A DNA stretch of 48,110 nt from JAKASV01 sp963754845 (lineage in GTDB: Bacteria > Babelota > Babeliae > Babelales > Vermiphilaceae): positions 1 to 48,110 of the forward strand of contig CAVWHE010000005.1 of the NCBI GenBank assembly GCA_963754845.1. Reading direction: 5' to 3'. The number at the start of each line of letters is the position of its first letter. Position 1 is the stretch's first letter. A program made the position numbers and the translations under genes. Positions 43,048 to 48,110 of the stretch are shown piece after piece. Below the pieces are notes generated by a model that searched no databases, was not told the DNA's origin, and saw nothing but the letters and a program-made list of their open reading frames with translations.

Positions 43048-44817
43048 TCATTCGTGCGACGCTACACCATAATCACAGGGTAGTGGCGATGTTCGCCAGA
43101 CGGCAACGTCGGCATTTGTGCCACCCGTGCTTGCTGATCCGGCAGCGAGGTACACGCAACCGTCGGAACATGGACACCACGCAACGGTATTGACGGCGGT
43201 GTCGAGGTTGGCGCCAGCGATGGCTTTCAGCTCCTGCTCGTGCGGCACCCTCTCATAGATGATAACGTTGGCAGACGAAGTCTGAGTAGTATCGAGAGTT
43301 CCAACCGCCGCAAGATATGTGCACGGACAGCATGGATACCACGCGAGTGCGTTGATACTTGCAAGGCCATTGTCAGCCATCGTTGCGTGTGCGGACTCCT
43401 TGATTGTATTCTTGGATATGGCATAGACGACAATATTTTTGCCCACCGCCGAAAATGGTCGGCACCCGATGGCAAGGAGTGGTAGCCTCGAACATAGTCC
43501 GTCGCTGCAGCACCATGCCAGCGTGTTGATAAGTCCGTAGGCAAAGCATTGTTGGGCTACCAGAACCGGCTCTTTAAGCTGCGTTTGCGTCATACCAAAG
43601 CGGTACACAAAGATGACAGGGTTTGGGCACGATGCGCCACATTTAAGGAGAGGACAGCAGTCTTCGTTTCCTACCCCCGCTCCCCCTGGAGCGCAGCAAA
43701 CACCAGAACAAAGAGGGTCCGAAATACACCATCCATAAGTTTGGCACTGTGCTGTGGTTGGGCGACAAGTGCAACAAGGACTGCCGGGTACACCCGCCAT
43801 GCAGCATGTACCCACGTGGGCCTGGCAATAAACTGCTAAGGTGCACAGGTTGTCAACCCTTGAGCTACAACACGGTCCGCCCGGCCCACCGGGAGCGCAG
43901 CAAACGGTGCTGTTGGACGAGCAGTAGTCGCTTTGTTGACACAGGCACGTCAGATTTTGCTGACACGCTGCATATGAACAACACTCTGTGTTAGAACAAT
44001 CAGGGTTTAACGGATCACACGGTGTTCCACCGAGTGCCAAAAGTGGCTCGTGATCTGGCCTGCAGCACCAGGAAAGTGAAACAATTGTTACAGGAGTTTG
44101 AAGGCTGTACGTTGGATCGACAAACGTGCAGGGCGTGCACGATCGAGGGCCGGCAAACGTGAGAATACGTGCTGTCGCTCGGTCTGGACCTGCGCCACCA
44201 CCGATGGCAAGATAGGCGCGGTCTGCGATGTTTGGTTCGTACATACCGCATGGCTTGCAGAGCCACGCAACGGCGTACACCGGCGCTTGATTGGTGTAGC
44301 TGGCAACGCATGTAAGCGTAGCCTTGCCGTTCGCTCCCTCAAAAACGTAGACAAGAACATCGCCTGTTTTTTGCGCCAATGGATCCGTGAGGTTATTGCC
44401 GGCAATGGCCAGATAGTACGTTGTGCCTCCGTCGTAATACCAGTCGATGGCGTTGACGGGGTTTTTTGTGTTAATGTTGAGAAGATTATCAAAGTTGCCC
44501 GTCTTTTTATTGATTATATACACGCGCACCGTCGCCGCATCAGTTGGACTTGGGTCGCCCCCGATGGCAAGCGCACAGGGGACACTTTTGTGCCCGTCCT
44601 TCGCCGGACAACACCATGCGACGGCTTTAACATTGGCGCCGTGAGGTGCACTGTTCTGGAAGGCAAGGCCCAGCATTTCCGCGGAGGCCTTCAGGCAACT
44701 CGCACAATTAACATCGTCAAAAGCAGCATCGCTGCATAAACACATTCGTCCTACAACAACGCTGCCGACGAGAAAAAGCATACGTGCTGAAAAACTACCA
44801 CAAAGCTTGTGACACAT
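43048..44817 (-). CDS. Exported seven-repeat (propeller-like) protein with Cys-rich insert
   Basis: A 589-residue predicted exported protein. ATG 44817 has AAGGGAGA upstream and a signal peptide (SARMLFLVGSVVVGRMCLCSDA). Seven units follow: HGANVKAVAWCC, NPVNAIDWYY, QAPVYAVAWLC, TPVTIVSLSWCC, GLINTLAWCC, SINALAWYPCC and AVNTVAWCPC. Each has a following L-A-x-G-G/A strand, which I read as a seven-bladed propeller. Between units 4 and 5 is an insert of about 130 residues that is extremely Cys-rich (CSNTECCSYAACQQNLTCLCQQ...). It recalls small disulfide domains of eukaryotic extracellular proteins. The C-terminal 70 residues are nearly identical at DNA level to the neighbouring gene. Function is unknown. 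Confidence 0.83.
   Translation of the reverse strand: MCHKLCGSFSARMLFLVGSVVVGRMCLCSDAAFDDVNCASCLKASAEMLGLAFQNSAPHGANVKAVAWCCPAKDGHKSVPCALAIGGDPSPTDAATVRVYIINKKTGNFDNLLNINTKNPVNAIDWYYDGGTTYYLAIAGNNLTDPLAQKTGDVLVYVFEGANGKATLTCVASYTNQAPVYAVAWLCKPCGMYEPNIADRAYLAIGGGAGPDRATARILTFAGPRSCTPCTFVDPTYSLQTPVTIVSLSWCCRPDHEPLLALGGTPCDPLNPDCSNTECCSYAACQQNLTCLCQQSDYCSSNSTVCCAPGGPGGPCCSSRVDNLCTLAVYCQAHVGTCCMAGVPGSPCCTCRPTTAQCQTYGWCISDPLCSGVCCAPGGAGVGNEDCCPLLKCGASCPNPVIFVYRFGMTQTQLKEPVLVAQQCFAYGLINTLAWCCSDGLCSRLPLLAIGCRPFSAVGKNIVVYAISKNTIKESAHATMADNGLASINALAWYPCCPCTYLAAVGTLDTTQTSSANVIIYERVPHEQELKAIAGANLDTAVNTVAWCPCSDGCVYLAAGSASTGGTNADVAVWRTSPLPCDYGVASHE
43061..43271 (-). repeat. Near-identical segment shared with 44986-45199 (copy A)
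   Basis: These 211 bases, the last coding part and stop region of the gene, match 44986-45199 with very few substitutions and one 3-base gap. This far exceeds the similarity of most of the two genes. Confidence 0.9.
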
Positions 44818-44902
44818 AGTTTTTGTTCTCCCTTCTGGCACGAATCGACCACTACACACCACCCGGCGACACACCACACCACCCTTAACCCCCTCGCCCG
44901 TC

Positions 44903-44932
44903 ACTATGGCAAGAGCATGTGGCCGTTGTCAA
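44903..44932 (-). promoter_or_regulatory. Promoter of the 43048-44817 gene
   Basis: On the minus strand TTGACA (44932-44927) is followed after 18 bases by an extended -10, TGC-CATAGT (CATAGT at 44908-44903). The same arrangement is conserved upstream of the paralogous gene (47682-47711). Confidence 0.65.
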
Positions 44933-44972
44933 CAATTTTGTTGCAAACGTGGTGCGACTGCACGAGATGCCT

Positions 44973-47630
44973 TTATCCATGGGCCGCTACACCATAATCA
45001 CAGAGTAGTGGCGATGTTCGCCAGACGGCAACGTCGGCATTTGTGCCACCCGTGCTTGCTGATCCGGCAGCGAGGTACACGCAACCGTCGGAACATGGAC
45101 ACCACGCAACGGTATTGACGGCGGTGTCAAGGTTGGCGCCAGCGATGGCTTTCAGCTCCTGCTCGTGCGGCACCACCCTCTCATAGATGATAACGTTGGT
45201 AGGAGAGACCGCAGTGTCAACCGGAGTTCCACCAGCGGCCAAATACCTGCACGGACAACGCGGATACCAGGCGACGCTCTTGACGCTCTTAAGTCCGTTA
45301 TCAGCAGCCGTCGCACTGGCAAATTCCTTGAGAAAAAGCTCGCTTGTGAGCGCGTAGAGGATGACATTTTTGCCACCCTCGCTTGCCGGCGTGCATCCAA
45401 TCGCAAGTACGGGGACCTTCGAGCATCCGCCCTCACCGCAGCACCAGGAAAGCGCGTTGATCATCCCCGGGCAGCACCGTTGAGTGACGGCGCTCATCCG
45501 CCCAAGGCCCGTCGGCGCCGAACCGAAGGCGTAGACAAAGATGGCGGTAAGTGCACACGAAGGTGGACAACATGTGCCAGAGATACACGTCTGCCCTGCC
45601 GGACAACCACAAACGGTGCCACAAGCTTGAGCATTCGGACAACAGCTGCCATGAACACACGTCTCATTTGCCGAACAACAAACGGCTGCCACCACAGCAC
45701 TCCCCTGCCGGACAACCACAAACGGTGCCACAAGCTTGAGCATTCGGACAACAGTGCCATGAACACACGTCTCATCTGCCGAACAACAAACGGTGCCACA
45801 GCACCTCCCTTCCGGACAACCACAAACGGTGCCACAATCTTGAGCATTCGGACAACAGCTGCCATGAACACACGTCTCACCTTCCGAACAATCCCCCCCC
45901 TCTTCGCAGCCACGATACACCTTTCCTGCTGCACAACATGTGATGTCGCAAGACGAGGTACTGTAGTATACCCGACTTCTCTCGGCTACGCACCTCGGTC
46001 CTTCCGGCCCTCCGTGATCGCAGCACGTGCCGATATTGAGCACGCGGGCGTCTGTGTAGGGGCAGAGGCACGTCGGCTGTGCCTGGCACGCTGGATTGGA
46101 GCAATCGGAGCTGTTGCCGTTGCACGTTGCGCCACCTGCTGCCAAGAGTGGCATGCGGCCTGGCGTGCAGCACCAGGAAAGTGAAACAATGGTCACGGGT
46201 GTTTGCATCGTGTACGTTGGGTCAACGAATGTGTGGGGTGTTGAAGAACCGGGCCCGGCAAATGTCAATACGCGTGCCGTTATTTTGTTGGTTCCTGCTG
46301 CAGCGCCACCGATGGCAAGATAGGCGCGGTCTGCGATGTTTGGTTCGTACATACCGCATGGCTTGCAGAGCCACGCAAGAGCCAAGACCGGCGCTCCATG
46401 GCGGTAACCGGCAACACAGGTTGTCGTGAAAGTGTTTCCTGAGCCTTCAAGAGCGTAAACGAGAACGTCCCACGCCGTTGTTTGCGTTGTTGAATCTACG
46501 AGAAGACCAGAGCCGGCAACGGCCAGATAGTACGTGGTGCCAGAACTGCAACACCAGGCTACGGCATTGACGTGGCCTCCTGTGTTAAGACTGAGAAGTT
46601 TAACGAAACTGCCCGTCTTTTTATTGATTATATACACGCGCACCGTCGCCGCATCAGTTGGACTTGGGTCGCCCCCGATGGCAAGGGTGCACACACCGCC
46701 GGCATCGTCACCACCGCACCCTGGCGATGGGCAGCACCATGCGGTGGCTTTAACGTCGGCGCCGTGAGGTTCTTGTGCGTACACAAGAAGACTACCGTCG
46801 CCTCCGCACGTGTTCATGTTCACGCCACGAGCGTGGCCGGAAAACTCAGCGCCAGACCGCACTCCACTGGCTCCCTGTGCTGCAGGACAGCAGTGGTTGC
46901 CGTACCACACGTAGGTCGGCCAGTCAACGAAGAAAATCTTTTCAGAAGGAACCACCGCTGCTAGCGCTGCATAAAAAGATGTTTCACCGCCACGGGAATA
47001 CTCCCACGTAGGACACAGTTTGTTGTAACGACGGGGGATAACGCCGATGCCGGTGTCTATATTGCACCCGCTTATGACGGGCCTTTGCCATAAAAGCTCA
47101 CCGTATTTCCCGTTGAGAAAAAGCTTTCTTCGGAAAATGTACGCGGCATCTTTGTCGCGGCATACTGTGCGCACGACGTCGATGGCCGACGGCAGATACG
47201 TATTGTCGTCATCACAGTGCATGACAAAATCACCGGCAAGGTCGTTGTACTTGTTTCTGATGCCGTGGCCCCAAAAACCGAGATTTTTTTCTTCAAATAT
47301 AACGCGCGTGGTGCATGCAAACGTGCTCGTGACGTCCCTGACCTTCTCAAAGACCCCATCGATATCTTTGCCATCAAAAACTATCGTCAGATAATCCTGT
47401 TTTTTGACCTGATCTTTGAGACTGTCAAGCATCGCAAAAAGTGCCGAACGTCCAATCGTCGCAACCAAAAAATGAATCGAAATCCCCGTATCATTGAGCG
47501 TGTCGGTATCGACCGTGGTCGTTATCTGGTTCTTAAGCCCCTCGATTATACGAATTTTCTCCGGCCGCGTAGCGACGGAAATAAGACCAGCGAACATGAT
47601 CGTCATGTACCACATTTTAACGTCGGGCAT
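44973..47630 (-). CDS. Glycosyltransferase-like domain fused to a Cys-rich seven-repeat propeller
   Basis: An 885-residue protein. ATG 47630 has AAGGAG upstream and a hydrophobic N-terminus (MWYMTIMFAGLISVATRP). Residues about 50-255 look like a GT-A fold transferase: a nucleotide-binding start (ISIHFLVATIGRSALFAML), an acidic DDD motif (FVMHCDDDNTYLP), and later GCNIDTGIGVIPRRYN and GGETSFYAAL. Residues about 290-885 hold the seven propeller units also seen in the 43048 gene. Between units 4 and 5 is a large insert of small Cys-rich repeats (CCSADETCVHG, CCPNAQACGTVCGCPAGQTC). Part of that insert is read out of frame between two compensating indels. The transferase may be inactive or may act outside the membrane. 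The assignment of that domain is by motif only. Confidence 0.78.
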   Translation of the reverse strand: MPDVKMWYMTIMFAGLISVATRPEKIRIIEGLKNQITTTVDTDTLNDTGISIHFLVATIGRSALFAMLDSLKDQVKKQDYLTIVFDGKDIDGVFEKVRDVTSTFACTTRVIFEEKNLGFWGHGIRNKYNDLAGDFVMHCDDDNTYLPSAIDVVRTVCRDKDAAYIFRRKLFLNGKYGELLWQRPVISGCNIDTGIGVIPRRYNKLCPTWEYSRGGETSFYAALAAVVPSEKIFFVDWPTYVWYGNHCCPAAQGASGVRSGAEFSGHARGVNMNTCGGDGSLLVYAQEPHGADVKATAWCCPSPGCGGDDAGGVCTLAIGGDPSPTDAATVRVYIINKKTGSFVKLLSLNTGGHVNAVAWCCSSGTTYYLAVAGSGLLVDSTTQTTAWDVLVYALEGSGNTFTTTCVAGYRHGAPVLALAWLCKPCGMYEPNIADRAYLAIGGAAAGTNKITARVLTFAGPGSSTPHTFVDPTYTMQTPVTIVSLSWCCTPGRMPLLAAGGATCNGNSSDCSNPACQAQPTCLCPYTDARVLNIGTCCDHGGPEGPRCVAERSRVYYSTSSCDITCCAAGKVYRGCEEGGDCSEGETCVHGSCCPNAQDCGTVCGCPEGRCCGTVCCSADETCVHGTVVRMLKLVAPFVVVRQGSAVVAAVCCSANETCVHGSCCPNAQACGTVCGCPAGQTCISGTCCPPSCALTAIFVYAFGSAPTGLGRMSAVTQRCCPGMINALSWCCGEGGCSKVPVLAIGCTPASEGGKNVILYALTSELFLKEFASATAADNGLKSVKSVAWYPRCPCRYLAAGGTPVDTAVSPTNVIIYERVVPHEQELKAIAGANLDTAVNTVAWCPCSDGCVYLAAGSASTGGTNADVAVWRTSPLLCDYGVAAHG
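44986..45199 (-). repeat. Near-identical segment shared with 43061-43271 (copy B)
   Basis: Counterpart of copy A, 214 bases including one extra 3-base codon. It codes for the last propeller repeat and the C-terminus. Confidence 0.9.
45560..45900 (-). repeat. Coding Cys-rich tandem repeats
   Basis: Several copies of a unit with the core 'ACAACCACAAACGGTGCCAC' followed by AAGCTTGAGCATTCGG (plus strand), often with 'CATGAACACACGTCTCA' between them. On the minus strand they encode CxxGxTCVHGSCCPNAQACGTVCGCP-type units. Copies are close to identical, suggesting recent slippage or recombination. Confidence 0.85.
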
Positions 47631-47681
47631 CGCGAACTCCTTCTTTTTTTAACTCCCTCAACGTCAGACTCTCCGCCTTTC

Positions 47682-47711
47682 ACTATGGCAAGGCCGGCAC
47701 ATCGTGGTCAA
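47682..47711 (-). promoter_or_regulatory. Promoter of the 44973-47630 gene
   Basis: On the minus strand TTGACC (47711-47706), an 18-base spacer and extended -10 TGC-CATAGT (CATAGT at 47687-47682), about 50 bases before ATG 47630. It is matched in position and sequence by the promoter at 44903-44932. Confidence 0.65.
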
Positions 47712-47833
47712 CAAAGTCGTTGAACGGAATCGTTATTGGTGGTGTGAACATCCTTGTGACACGGGGGCATAACAAGGAAATTGCATCAAAAGAAATGCCC
47801 TGCGACGGGGAGTGAATGCCCTGCGCGGGCGGC

Positions 47834-47930
47834 GGAATTAATGCCCTATGCGGGCGGCACCAAAGGGAGGGTTGCACGCCCAACCCCCCTTGGATCCCCA
47901 AAGGCAATAACAGCAAGAGTCCTCTCTGAA
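47834..47930. repeat. 97-bp direct repeat, copy 1
   Basis: Begins GGAATTAATGCCCTATGCGG and ends GCAAGAGTCCTCTCTGAA. It appears identical to 47967-48063; the two starts are 133 bases apart. Confidence 0.92.
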
Positions 47931-47966
47931 TGCACTATGATGGGGAGAACGCCCTATGCGGGCGAC

Positions 47967-48063
47967 GGAATTAATGCCCTATGCGGGCGGCACCAAAGGG
48001 AGGGTTGCACGCCCAACCCCCCTTGGATCCCCAAAGGCAATAACAGCAAGAGTCCTCTCTGAA
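47967..48063. repeat. 97-bp direct repeat, copy 2
   Basis: Appears identical to copy 1. A third, partial unit (GAATGCCCTACGCGGGC... CACCAAAGGGAGGGTTGC) begins near 48062 and runs off the window end. Confidence 0.92.
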
Positions 48064-48110
48064 GAATGCCCTACGCGGGCATGCACCAAAGGGAGGGTTG
48101 CACGCCCAAC

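Larger units (their letters stand above)
47712..48110. other. Gene-free, repeat-rich intergenic stretch to the window edge
   Basis: I see no gene here. The stretch holds many copies of the core ATGCCCTRYGCGGGC (for example near 47797, 47817, 47841, 47950, 47974 and 48065) and two full 97-bp repeats. Short open frames exist only because the repeats lack stops. Confidence 0.75.

Noticed and set aside
47790..48110. Repeats at the right edge considered as a CRISPR array
   Set aside because: The repeat unit is 97 bp and the sequence between copies is made of further pieces of the same repeat, not unique spacers.

Overview
The window looks like a chromosomal piece of a bacterium with reduced metabolism and a large exported protein repertoire. 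My best guess is a host-associated lineage of the Candidatus Dependentiae (TM6) kind. This is an inference from an exported ankyrin protein, many Cys-rich exported repeat proteins, scattered single housekeeping genes and a type II/IV secretion ATPase. No rRNA or marker tree is available here to prove it. Stop usage is standard (TAA, TAG and TGA all end real genes) and good Shine-Dalgarno sites precede most genes.

Layout: 0-2.1 kb holds an SDR oxidoreductase, tmRNA (ssrA) with a clear sigma70 promoter, and a small unknown gene. 2.2-14.7 kb holds three giant exported proteins in tandem. The second is split by a fresh IS5-family element (8754-9602) whose removal restores the frame exactly. The third carries two single-base frameshifts and a 129-bp tandem repeat. 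14.9-20 kb holds a MntA/HepT toxin-antitoxin pair, an FtsK without a gamma domain, and uvrB. 20.1-31 kb holds an exported propeller protein, pgk (minus), an apparently exported HAD hydrolase, rpmA, secF, rho, a PBP4-type peptidase and a TPR-glycosyltransferase. 31-36.6 kb holds a GspE/PilB ATPase split in two by one in-frame TGA, a FUN14-like membrane protein, two paralogous exported proteins, rlmB-like and ftsB-like genes. 36.7-43 kb holds a C-terminal processing protease, an exported ankyrin/zinc-finger protein, a frameshifted PfkB sugar kinase and lon. 43-47.6 kb holds two tandem minus-strand propeller proteins, one fused to a glycosyltransferase-like domain. 47.6-48.1 kb is repeat-rich and gene-free.

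The most notable content is a family of exported, Cys-rich proteins. Four of them (ends at 5779, 21699, 43048 and 44973) each contain seven repeats of the type 'hGAPVxAVAWxC...LAxGG...VRVY', which I read as a seven-bladed beta-propeller. Three giant proteins share a second 'AVWQ' repeat module, combined with a propeller, an Asn/Gly-rich beta-helix-like stretch or a Gly-rich 43-residue repeat. Signs of rapid change cluster on this family: IS insertion, frameshifts, tandem repeats, compensated frameshifts in a Cys-rich loop, and near-identical segments between tandem paralogs. The housekeeping genes are mostly intact, apart from the split gspE and the frameshifted pfkB. Some frameshifts lie in short G/C runs, so sequencing error must be excluded.
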